Source: DASQFD01 sp035633255 (GTDB taxonomy: Bacteria; Actinomycetota; Actinomycetes; Actinomycetales; Dermatophilaceae). Taken from it: a stretch of 29,882 nt of DNA. Location: the NCBI GenBank assembly GCA_035633255.1, contig DASQFD010000027.1:1-29882 (forward strand). Direction: 5' to 3'. The notes beneath the pieces are model-generated. The model was not told where the DNA came from. It saw only the letters and a list, made by a program, of their open reading frames with translations, and did not search any database. A program made the translations under genes and the position numbers. Positions 22,027 to 29,882 of this stretch are shown piece after piece. The stretch's first letter is position 1; each line of letters begins with the position of its first letter.

Positions 22027-22818
22027 GTGACGACAGGACGGTGGATCGAGCTGGACGGCGTGGCGAACATGCGTGACGTCGGCGGCCTCCCCACGCGTGA
22101 CGGCCGGACGGTCCGGCCGCGTCGGCTGCTGCGCTCGGACAACCTCCAGGACCTCAGCGACGCCGACGTGACCCACCTCGTCGAGGTGCTGGGCGTGAGC
22201 GACATCGTCGACCTGCGCAGCGAGACCGAGCTGCACGCCTCCGGTCCCGGTCCGCTCCGCCGGGTCGGGTCCCTGTCCCACCACCACCACTCGCTGCTTC
22301 CCGAGCGGGTGCACGAGGACGCCGACCAGGTGGCGCGTCAGGCGCTGGTGGTGCCCCGGACCTCCACCCCGGACCGCAGGGACGCGAGGTTCTGGGCCGA
22401 GCACTACCTCGGCTACCTCTCCGAGCGCCCGGACTCGGTCTCCGCTGCCCTGGACGTGATCGCCCGCAGCACCGGGGCGACGGTGGTGCACTGTGCCGCC
22501 GGCAAGGACCGGACGGGCACCGTGGTGGGGATGGCGCTCGACGTCGCCGGCGTGCCGCCCGAGGAGATCGTCGCCGACTACGTCCTGACCTCCGAGCGGA
22601 TCGACCGGATCCTCGACCGGCTGCGCTCGAACGCCCTCTACAGCGAGGCGCTGCGCGAGCGCGACATCGCGGCCGCCGAGCAGTCCCCACGGCCCGAGGC
22701 CATCGAGGCGATCCTGCGGACCGTGACCGAGGGGTACGGCGGGGCGGACGGGTGGCTGCGGGCGCACGGGTGGAGCGCGGACGAGGTCGCGCGGCTGCGC
22801 GACCGGCTCACCCGCTGA
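22027..22818 (+). CDS. Tyrosine/lipid phosphatase (Y_phosphatase3, MptpB/LipA-like)
   Basis: A 263-residue phosphatase. The N-terminal NMRDVGGLPTRDGRTVRP and LLRSDNLQDLSDADV, followed by VSDIVDLRSETE, are hallmarks of the actinobacterial Y_phosphatase3 family. The P-loop HCAAGKDRTG carries Cys156 as nucleophile and Arg162, with Asp161 in the loop as in MptpB-type triple-specificity enzymes. The C-terminal helix region has VADYVLTSERIDRIL. It can act on phosphotyrosine or phosphoinositides, and the target here is unknown. No signal peptide. The GTG start follows a TACGAT box by 6 nt. It is intact and of usual length. Confidence 0.93.
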   Translation: MTTGRWIELDGVANMRDVGGLPTRDGRTVRPRRLLRSDNLQDLSDADVTHLVEVLGVSDIVDLRSETELHASGPGPLRRVGSLSHHHHSLLPERVHEDADQVARQALVVPRTSTPDRRDARFWAEHYLGYLSERPDSVSAALDVIARSTGATVVHCAAGKDRTGTVVGMALDVAGVPPEEIVADYVLTSERIDRILDRLRSNALYSEALRERDIAAAEQSPRPEAIEAILRTVTEGYGGADGWLRAHGWSADEVARLRDRLTR

Positions 22819-22885
22819 CTCCCTCCGCCGCGGAGCTCACGGTGCCGTGGGCCGCCGCCCCGGCGCCGTCGAGCAGCGGCCCCGC

Positions 22886-22914
22886 TTGACCGGTCGGGGC
22901 GCCCGTGCTGTCGT
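22886..22914 (+). promoter_or_regulatory. Candidate sigma-70-type promoter of the LAL regulator
   Basis: TTGACC (22886-22891), a 17-nt spacer and TGTCGT (22909-22914), 5 nt before the ATG at 22920. The -35 is good; the -10 has G at the second position and is weak. The spacing to ATG suggests a leaderless transcript. Confidence 0.45.
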
Positions 22915-22919
22915 TGCCC

Positions 22920-25868
22920 ATGGCCGTTGTCGGCCGCGAGCCCGAGCTCGCACTGCTGCGAGCCCGAGCGGAGCGGGCCCGGGCGGCGCGTCCGCGCCTG
23001 GTGGTCATCAGCGCCGACGCCGGCGTGGGGAAGACCACCGTGGTACGAGAGCTCGTCGAGTGGTGGGCGTCCTCGACGGATGAGCGGCTCGTCGGTGTCG
23101 GGGCCTGTCTGCCGTTGAGCGAGTCGCTTCCGCTGCTGCCCGTTGCGGAGGCGATCCGTACGCTGCGCCGCACCGACGGGACATCGGTTCTGGATCAGGT
23201 CCTCGACCGGGTGTCGGAGAACGCCCGGTACTCGTGCGGCCGGCTGTTGCCCGAGCTCGCCGGGGGCGGCGCCGGGGAAACCCACGCTGCACCGCTGGAG
23301 GAGTGGGCTCGCCAGCGACTGCTCGCCGGGCTGCGGGAGCTGGTCACCGAGATATCGGCACGCGCGCCGACCCTGCTCGTCGTCGAGGACCTGCACTGGG
23401 CGGACGCCGGGACCTTGGACCTCCTGACGCTGGTGCTGGGGGGCCTGCTGCACGAGCGCTTGCTGCTCGTGGTCACCCGGCGCCCGGTCGACCCCCCGCA
23501 CTCGCCGATCGGCTCCTGGGTCGCGACCGCCCTGCGGTCGCCGCTGGCGGAGCACGTCGTGCTGAATCCGTTGGACGAGGCCGGGGTGGCGCTGCAGGCC
23601 CAGGCCCTGCTCGGCCACCCGCCGGCACCATCCCTGGTGACCGAGGTGTTCGAGCGCGCCGGCGGGAACTGCCTCTACACCGAGCAACTGCTCCGCTCGG
23701 GTTCGCCGGCGGGTCAGCTCCCGCCGGACCTGCGGGCGGCCGTCCTGGCGCAGGCGCCGGAGCGCGGCACCCTCTCCCGACGGGCACTGGACGTCGTGGC
23801 GGCGGCAGCCGCAGAGGTCGACCTCGGCATCGTGGCGGCAGCCACCGATGTTGACCACCGCTCCGCCGCCGCGGCCGTCCATGCCCTGACCGACGCCCGG
23901 CTCGTGGCGGCCACCACTGTCGGGGTCCGGGTGCGCCATGCCCTCATCGGCGAGGCGCTGCTCGCCGACCTGCTCCCCGACGAACGGCGTGAGCTGCACG
24001 CCCGGGTTGCCGAGGCGCTCCTGGCGAGTGACCGTCCGGCGGCCGAGGTCGCCGAGCACTGGCAGCGGGCCGGTCGCCCCCTCCAGGAGGTCGCGGCTCG
24101 GCTCCGCGCAGCCGATCATGCCGAACGGCTGTCCGCGCCGGCCGAGATCGCGGCGCACCTCGACCGCGTGCTGGACCTGCTCGACGGAGGCTCCATCCGT
24201 GCTGGCGAGATGGGGGTCGACCTCGTCGGGCTGCTGTTGCAGGCGGGGCGGGCGCACAAGGCGGTGGGCGACACCGGCCGCTGGGGCAGTCTCGTGGAGC
24301 GTGCGGTCGCCGTGGCAGCGCCCGTCGCCTCACCAGCCTCCACCGCACGGGCGTGGCAGGAGGTGGCCAAGGCGGGCGACATCTTCGGGGCACGTGACGC
24401 CCAGGAGGCGTACGACGTCGCCCTACGCCTCCACGCGCCCCTCGGCCCGTCCACCGACCACGCAGAGGCGCTCGGCAGCAAGGCCATCTCGCTCTTCGGG
24501 CGAGGCGACTGCCGTGGCGCCGCGGTCCTGTTCGAGCGCGCGCACGTGATGATCGAGGGGCTCAGGCCCGGCTCGCGACCCGACCTGCTGGCATGGACCA
24601 CCACCATGCGGGTCTACCTCGACCCGACCGCCAGTGACGCGGAGCTCGGCCGGGCATGGCAGGAGTCCCCTGCTTCGGACGACTGGGCGGCACGGAGCAG
24701 CACCGCTCGGTTGGTCGCCTCCACGCTCGCTCTCCGGGGCCGTGGCGCGGACGCGGCGCGTGTGGCGGCAGACGGGCTGACGCACCTCGAGCTGCTCGGA
24801 CGGGGGAGCTCGTGGGAGGCCCACATGCTTCGCTGGAACCGCGCGGGCGCTCTGCTCGATCTGGGAAGGACCAACGAGGCGGCGGCCGTGGTGTCGGACT
24901 GGGCCGATACCACCGTCGACGTGGACACCTATCCGTCCCACACCGCTCTCGCCCGGGTCGAGCTCGTCCGGGGACTCGGAACGGACGCGGCGACCCGACT
25001 GGCCCGGGTCACCGACTGCACGTCCTTCATGAACAAGGCGCAGCTCGCCTCCTACCTCCGTCTCCGCCTGGAGGTCCTGTGGGCCACCGGCCGGCTGCGC
25101 GAGGCACTGGAGGAGCTGAGCCGGGGTCTCGCGCAGCTGGCGGGAACGGATGTGGACTTCCTCGCTGTGCCCGCGCTCACCTTGGCGGCTCGCGCCGCGG
25201 CCGACCTCTCCACGGCGGGACGCGCCCGTCGCGATGCGGAGACCGAGGGCGCTGGCCTGGAGTCCCTGGCGCAGCTGCGCGGCCGGGTCGCCGGTATGCC
25301 GCGTGACCCGTTCGCGGCCGACGCCTGGCCGGAGCGTGGCGTGGTCGAGCAGCGCGAGTGGGAGTGCGAGGCCCAGCGTGCGCGTGAGGAGGACACCGCT
25401 GCGGACTGGTCGGCCCTCGCCGGCTCCTGGGCGTCTTTCGGGATGCCGCACCGCGCGGCATACGCGCGCCTGAGGGCGACGGAGGCGGCACTGCGGCAGG
25501 GCGCTCGCGCCGGCGAGGTGACCGAGGTGCTGAAGGTGGCCGCCCGCGAGGCGGTCCAGCACGCCCGGCTGCTGGCCGACATCACCGGCCTGGCCCGCCG
25601 GGCGCGGGTCGATCTGACCGGCGAGCACGAGCCGGCCCGTGAGCCGGTGCCCGCGGCCGGCGGCTTCTCCCTGACGTGCCGGGAGCAAGAGGTGCTGGAG
25701 CTGCTCGCCGAGGGGATGACGAACCCCCAGATCGGGGCTCGGCTGTTCATGAGCCCGAAGACGGCGAGTGTCCACGTCACCGCGATCCTGCGAAAGCTCG
25801 GCGTCCCGGGACGCGTCCAGGCTGCCGTGCTGGCGGAGCGGGCGGGCCTCGTCCGCCGTCGCGCCTGA
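22920..25868 (+). CDS. LAL-type LuxR family transcriptional regulator (AAA ATPase + HTH)
   Basis: A 982-residue regulator. The N-terminal VVGREPELALLRARAE leads to Walker A SADAGVGKTT (residues 31-40) and Walker B LLVVEDLHWAD (about 151-161), as in the AAA_16/STAND part of large ATP-binding LuxR (LAL/MalT-like) proteins. A long alpha-helical TPR-like region (about 330-880) would sense a ligand or partner. The C-terminal LuxR helix-turn-helix at about 918-962 has LTCREQEVLELLAEGMTNPQ and SPKTASVHVTAILRKLGV. The ATG at 22920 fits the promoter better than a GTG at 22905. Target genes are unknown; the exported protein gene just downstream is an obvious candidate but unproven. Not an NLR-type defence protein, since no effector domain is present. 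Confidence 0.93.
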   Translation: MAVVGREPELALLRARAERARAARPRLVVISADAGVGKTTVVRELVEWWASSTDERLVGVGACLPLSESLPLLPVAEAIRTLRRTDGTSVLDQVLDRVSENARYSCGRLLPELAGGGAGETHAAPLEEWARQRLLAGLRELVTEISARAPTLLVVEDLHWADAGTLDLLTLVLGGLLHERLLLVVTRRPVDPPHSPIGSWVATALRSPLAEHVVLNPLDEAGVALQAQALLGHPPAPSLVTEVFERAGGNCLYTEQLLRSGSPAGQLPPDLRAAVLAQAPERGTLSRRALDVVAAAAAEVDLGIVAAATDVDHRSAAAAVHALTDARLVAATTVGVRVRHALIGEALLADLLPDERRELHARVAEALLASDRPAAEVAEHWQRAGRPLQEVAARLRAADHAERLSAPAEIAAHLDRVLDLLDGGSIRAGEMGVDLVGLLLQAGRAHKAVGDTGRWGSLVERAVAVAAPVASPASTARAWQEVAKAGDIFGARDAQEAYDVALRLHAPLGPSTDHAEALGSKAISLFGRGDCRGAAVLFERAHVMIEGLRPGSRPDLLAWTTTMRVYLDPTASDAELGRAWQESPASDDWAARSSTARLVASTLALRGRGADAARVAADGLTHLELLGRGSSWEAHMLRWNRAGALLDLGRTNEAAAVVSDWADTTVDVDTYPSHTALARVELVRGLGTDAATRLARVTDCTSFMNKAQLASYLRLRLEVLWATGRLREALEELSRGLAQLAGTDVDFLAVPALTLAARAAADLSTAGRARRDAETEGAGLESLAQLRGRVAGMPRDPFAADAWPERGVVEQREWECEAQRAREEDTAADWSALAGSWASFGMPHRAAYARLRATEAALRQGARAGEVTEVLKVAAREAVQHARLLADITGLARRARVDLTGEHEPAREPVPAAGGFSLTCREQEVLELLAEGMTNPQIGARLFMSPKTASVHVTAILRKLGVPGRVQAAVLAERAGLVRRRA

Positions 25869-25887
25869 GCACTCCGCCGATGGGCGA

Positions 25888-25903
25888 CCCGCCCCGGGGC
25901 GGG
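25888..25903. terminator. 16-bp perfect palindrome after the LAL gene
   Basis: CCCGCCCCGGGGCGGG is fully self-complementary and lies 19 bases after the LAL stop, within the 188-base gap before the next gene. As RNA it could only form a hairpin with a tiny loop, so its strength as a terminator is uncertain. The rest of the gap shows no gene. Confidence 0.4.
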
Positions 25904-26056
25904 CCGTGAGGAGCAAGGACCTAAGGCACTCCGGCCCCAAACGTCGGGCAGTTGCCGGATCCGCGGTCAGCAACGGCTGGCGAACCTCGTCCTGAGCGGC
26001 AACCGTCCCGCTCCGGAGGGCCCACCCGCAGCGGGCCACGCACGGGAGGCACTGAC

Positions 26057-26545
26057 ATGTCCCGCAACCAGATCCGGTCCCCCATCGTCGTTCCGGCAGC
26101 GCTGCTGCTGGTCGCCCTCGCCGCCGGCCCGGCGGCCGCACGGCCCGATCCGGGCCAGGGGGCGCCCAGCACCGCCGTGCACCAGGCGAAGTGCGGACTG
26201 CCCCCCTCGCAGGCCTTCCGCTGCGACGAGCACGCCGGCAACCGGTCCTCCGCTCCGGCGTGGGCCGGGTACACCGACGACTACCCCGCAGGTGCCTCAG
26301 CCGCGCTGCTGCCCGGCGAGCCAAGGTCACCCGCCCTGCTGCCGGGCGACCTCAGAGCGCGAGCCGATGAGCGCCTCGCCGCGCGTCCCGCGCGGCCCGT
26401 CCTGGTGCGGAAGTCGGTCGTGCCGGTGGACGACAACGGCGTCCAGCCCCTGTACGTCGGCCTCGGGGTCGTGGCCGGCATGGCGGGCGCGTCGGCCGTG
26501 GGGTTCGTCCTGACCCGCCGCAGGGTCCGTCCCGCCCGGGCGTGA
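26057..26545 (+). CDS. Small exported, membrane-anchored protein of unknown function
   Basis: A 162-residue protein. Residues 1-28 look like a Sec signal peptide: basic start (MSRNQIR), hydrophobic core (VVPAALLLVALAAG) and an AAA cleavage area. The middle is Pro/Ala-rich with two cysteines (Cys46, Cys56) ten residues apart, and contains the short duplicated motif ALLPGE / ALLPGD. Near the C-terminus a hydrophobic segment (YVGLGVVAGMAGASAVGFVL, about 132-151) followed by TRRRVRP would stop transfer and anchor the protein, leaving a short basic cytoplasmic tail. The ATG at 26057 has GGGAGG 7 bases upstream. I recognise no family; its place after the LAL regulator suggests, but does not show, regulation by it. 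Confidence 0.75.
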   Translation: MSRNQIRSPIVVPAALLLVALAAGPAAARPDPGQGAPSTAVHQAKCGLPPSQAFRCDEHAGNRSSAPAWAGYTDDYPAGASAALLPGEPRSPALLPGDLRARADERLAARPARPVLVRKSVVPVDDNGVQPLYVGLGVVAGMAGASAVGFVLTRRRVRPARA

Positions 26546-26636
26546 ACCGTCGCTCCCGCTGACCAGGGGCGGGCGGGCCGGTGACGAGGCGATCGGGGGG
26601 ACTCGAGCACGCCGCTGAGTCGGCACGGGCTCATCC

Positions 26637-26670
26637 GGCACGGGGGCGGGCCGACGCCCGCCCCCGTACC
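26637..26670 (+). terminator. Strong hairpin after the exported-protein gene
   Basis: Perfect arms CGGGGGCGGG (26641-26650) and CCCGCCCCCG (26657-26666) with a 6-nt loop, extended by flanking pairs. It lies 91 bases beyond the stop at 26545 and upstream of the Nudix promoter, separating the two units. Confidence 0.75.
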
Positions 26671-26701
26671 GTCCCTCACGCCACCACCCCGCGGCGCGGC
26701 A

Positions 26702-26707
26702 TAGGGT
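26702..26707 (+). promoter_or_regulatory. -10 box, leaderless promoter of the Nudix gene
   Basis: TAGGGT, 6 nt before the ATG at 26714, the same geometry as at the other leaderless candidates. Confidence 0.55.
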
Positions 26708-26713
26708 TCCGGT

Positions 26714-27286
26714 ATGTCGTCGTACCCGCGCGCGTACGACCCGGGATTCGTGGCGCCACGCCCCGAGGACCGGCCGTGGGGCGAGCGCCGGGCCGTGCGG
26801 GTGCTGGTCGTCGACGACTCGGACCGTGCGCTGCTGTTCCTGGACTCCGACCTCGGCCTGGACCCGGTGCCGCACTGGTGGGTCACGCCGGGGGGCGGGG
26901 TCGACCCGGGCGAGAGCGACCTCGAGGCGGCGGTGCGCGAGCTTGCCGAGGAGACCGGGCTGCACGTGCGTGCCGAGGACGTCGTCGGACCGTTCTACGT
27001 CCGGGAGGTCGTGCACGGGTACAGCGACATCGTCGTGGACCAGACCGAGGTGTTCTTCCTGGCACGAGCGCCGGTGTTCGAGGTCGACACCTCGGAGCAC
27101 ACCGACGAGGAGCGGCTCACCGTGGCGGACATCCGCTGGTGGAGCCGGGAGGAGCTGGCCGGGACGGGCGACGACGTCTGGCCGCGCAACGTGCGCGAGC
27201 TCTGGGACCTCGCCCTGCGGCCGGACGCGTGGGCCGAGGGCCCGGTGAGGGGCGAGCCGGTCGAGGAGTCCACCGTCCCCGCGTAG
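26714..27286 (+). CDS. Nudix hydrolase
   Basis: A 190-residue protein that hydrolyses a nucleoside diphosphate linked to some group X, with divalent metal. The Nudix box at residues 61-83 fits Gx5Ex7REUxEExGU exactly: Gly61, Glu67, Arg75-Glu76, Glu79-Glu80, Gly82. Preceding WWVTPGGG and the strand VRVLVVDDSDRALLFLD are usual. The substrate cannot be read from sequence. The acidic insertion after VFEVDTSEHTDEE and the DIRWWSREEL segment resemble actinobacterial MutT-like proteins of unknown substrate. The start ATG follows a TAGGGT box by 6 nt. The stop codon lies inside the first copy of a 49-bp repeat. Confidence 0.93.
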   Translation: MSSYPRAYDPGFVAPRPEDRPWGERRAVRVLVVDDSDRALLFLDSDLGLDPVPHWWVTPGGGVDPGESDLEAAVRELAEETGLHVRAEDVVGPFYVREVVHGYSDIVVDQTEVFFLARAPVFEVDTSEHTDEERLTVADIRWWSREELAGTGDDVWPRNVRELWDLALRPDAWAEGPVRGEPVEESTVPA

Positions 27287-27379
27287 GGCGGCCGCCGGCA
27301 TACTCGCCTGGCACCTCGCCGGCCTACCCGCGTAGGGCGCCCGCCGGCATACCCGTGTGGGGTGCCGGCCGGCACCTCC
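27281..27379. repeat. Two degenerate copies of a 49-bp direct repeat
   Basis: Both copies begin GCGTAGGGCG (27281 and 27330) and continue with (G/C)CCGCCGGCATAC(T/C)CG, then diverge into GGCACCTCGCCGGCC-like sequence; a third partial similarity (GGCCGGCACCTCCCGGCC) follows. Each copy carries one CGGCATAC octamer. The repeats fill the gap between the Nudix stop and the lepA stop and may also form hairpins ending both convergent genes. Confidence 0.65.
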
Positions 27380-27388
27380 CGGCCGCCG

Positions 27389-29251
<1,863 letters not shown>

Positions 29252-29369
29252 GGGTGCGCGGGGTCCTTGCGTCGAGGGTGGGCGGTACCGGCCAGTCTCC
29301 CACGACGAGCCGTATGCCGGTGCCTCCCGCCGCCGTGCCCCCTCGCCGGGCCGGCCGGTCACCCGGGCG

Positions 29370-29882
29370 TCAGTCGACGGGGAAGAAGAGCGCCTCGCCG
29401 GTCACCACCAGCCGGACCGGGCCCGGTGCGGGCGGCCGTCCCAGCGTGCGCGCCTGCACCTCGAGCGGCTGGGCCGAGCCCGGGCTCTGGGCCGAGCCGG
29501 GAAGCCGGACCCGGACCAGCGCGTCGTGGCCGAAGTACTCCGAGCCGACCACCCCCCCGCGGACCCCCCGCCCGCCGGCTGGGGGCAGCAGCGAGAGCTG
29601 CTCGGGGCGCAGCACCGCGACACCCGGCGTGCCGAGCGCCGGGGCGGCGGCGGGGAGGGTCGAGCCGGCGGGGAGGGTCGAGCCGACCGGGAGGGTCGAG
29701 CCGACGGGGATGACCCCGAGGCCGGTGTGCGCCCCCTGCGAGCACAGGGTTGCCGGGAGCTCGACGCACTGGCCGACGAAGCGCGCGACGCGCAGGGCCG
29801 CGGGCGCGGCATACACCTGCTCCGGCGAGCCGTGCATGAGGACCCGACCGTCGTCCAGCACGGCGACCGCGTCGGCGACGGA
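29370..29882 (-). CDS. ABC transporter ATP-binding protein, C-terminal part (MalK/FbpC/PotA-like), cut by window end
   Basis: The last 170 residues of an ABC ATPase whose N-terminal part lies beyond the window. The visible start SVADAVAVLDDGRVLMHGSP is the end of the nucleotide-binding domain, after the H-loop, where 'DQxEALxLADRIAVLxxG' occurs in the family. QVYAAPAALRVARFVG follows, then a TOBE-like domain with VAVLRPEQLSLL (usual form: IRPExL), GSEYFGHDALVRVRL and LVVTGEALFFPVD at the end. This layout fits ATPases of carbohydrate, iron(III) or polyamine/thiamine importers; which one cannot be told. A Gly-Ser-Thr-Leu-Pro repeat lies in the linker before the TOBE part. It ends 8 bases from the longest possible lepA frame. 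Confidence 0.85.
   Translation of the reverse strand, partial: SVADAVAVLDDGRVLMHGSPEQVYAAPAALRVARFVGQCVELPATLCSQGAHTGLGVIPVGSTLPVGSTLPAGSTLPAAAPALGTPGVAVLRPEQLSLLPPAGGRGVRGGVVGSEYFGHDALVRVRLPGSAQSPGSAQPLEVQARTLGRPPAPGPVRLVVTGEALFFPVD
29651..29704 (-). repeat. Three in-frame 18-bp tandem repeats in the ABC ATPase
   Basis: Three units close to CGGGGAGGGTCGAGCCGG on the plus strand encode GSTLPVGSTLPAGSTLP-type repeats between the nucleotide-binding domain and the TOBE domain. The unit is six codons, so the frame is kept. Confidence 0.85.

Noticed and set aside
22920..25868. STAND/NLR-type antiphage defence protein
   Set aside because: The ATPase and helical repeat parts would fit, but the C-terminus is a standard LuxR DNA-binding domain and there is no effector domain, so a transcription regulator is the better reading.

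Overview
The window is very GC-rich (roughly 72-74% by eye) and reads as the chromosome of a high-GC Gram-positive actinobacterium. The housekeeping order lepA ... hemW ... hrcA-dnaJ2-rsmE-HIT-phoH-ybeY-corC-era is the one usual in Actinobacteria, and DUF3097 is largely restricted to that phylum. Many genes carry a TANNNT box 6-7 nt before the start codon, as leaderless actinobacterial mRNAs do. A Micrococcales / Intrasporangiaceae-like host is my guess, but I cannot assign genus or species.

Layout. (1) 1-1834 is a worn accessory patch: a 21-bp tandem repeat, a Phd/YefM-RelE/ParE toxin-antitoxin pair with a 16-bp operator palindrome, a tyrosine-integrase pseudogene with internal deletions, and a second toxin-antitoxin pair (ribbon-helix-helix antitoxin plus Doc/Fic toxin) with its own operator. 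(2) 1916-3299 holds asd on the minus strand and the remnant of an AbrB-type antitoxin. (3) 3293-6508 is a three-gene plus-strand operon: CitE/malyl-CoA-lyase-like protein, double-hotdog MaoC-type hydratase, and class III CoA-transferase closely resembling mesaconyl-CoA C1-C4 CoA transferase. Together they look like most of the glyoxylate + propionyl-CoA co-assimilation branch of the 3-hydroxypropionate bicycle. (4) 6594-15237 is a long minus-strand block, transcribed hrcA, dnaJ2, rsmE, HIT, phoH, ybeY, corC-like, era. It is headed by a perfect CIRCE operator, so its first genes should be heat-shock controlled by HrcA. phoH carries a 361-residue intein with class 3 (W-C-T) splicing residues and a two-motif LAGLIDADG endonuclease. 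(5) 15305-18528 encodes DUF3097, a vanadium-haloperoxidase/PAP2-like enzyme and a DUF4870 membrane protein, ending at a long hairpin shared with a convergent SDR gene. (6) 18583-22818 encodes the SDR oxidoreductase, hemW, an ornithine-cyclodeaminase/mu-crystallin family protein and a tyrosine phosphatase. (7) 22886-27286 encodes a large LAL-type LuxR regulator, a small exported membrane-anchored protein and a Nudix hydrolase. (8) 27389-29882 holds lepA and the C-terminal part of an ABC-transporter ATPase cut by the window end.

The strongest unusual signals are: the octamer CGGCATAC (or its complement GTATGCCG), found 20 times, far above a composition-only expectation; the class 3 intein in phoH; the mesaconyl-CoA cluster lacking an adjacent mesaconyl-C4-CoA hydratase; a Doc toxin whose Fic motif has Ser in place of the family Lys; and in-frame tandem repeats in linkers or termini of Era, PhoH, the SDR and the ABC ATPase. 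No rRNA, tRNA, CRISPR array or intact insertion sequence was seen.
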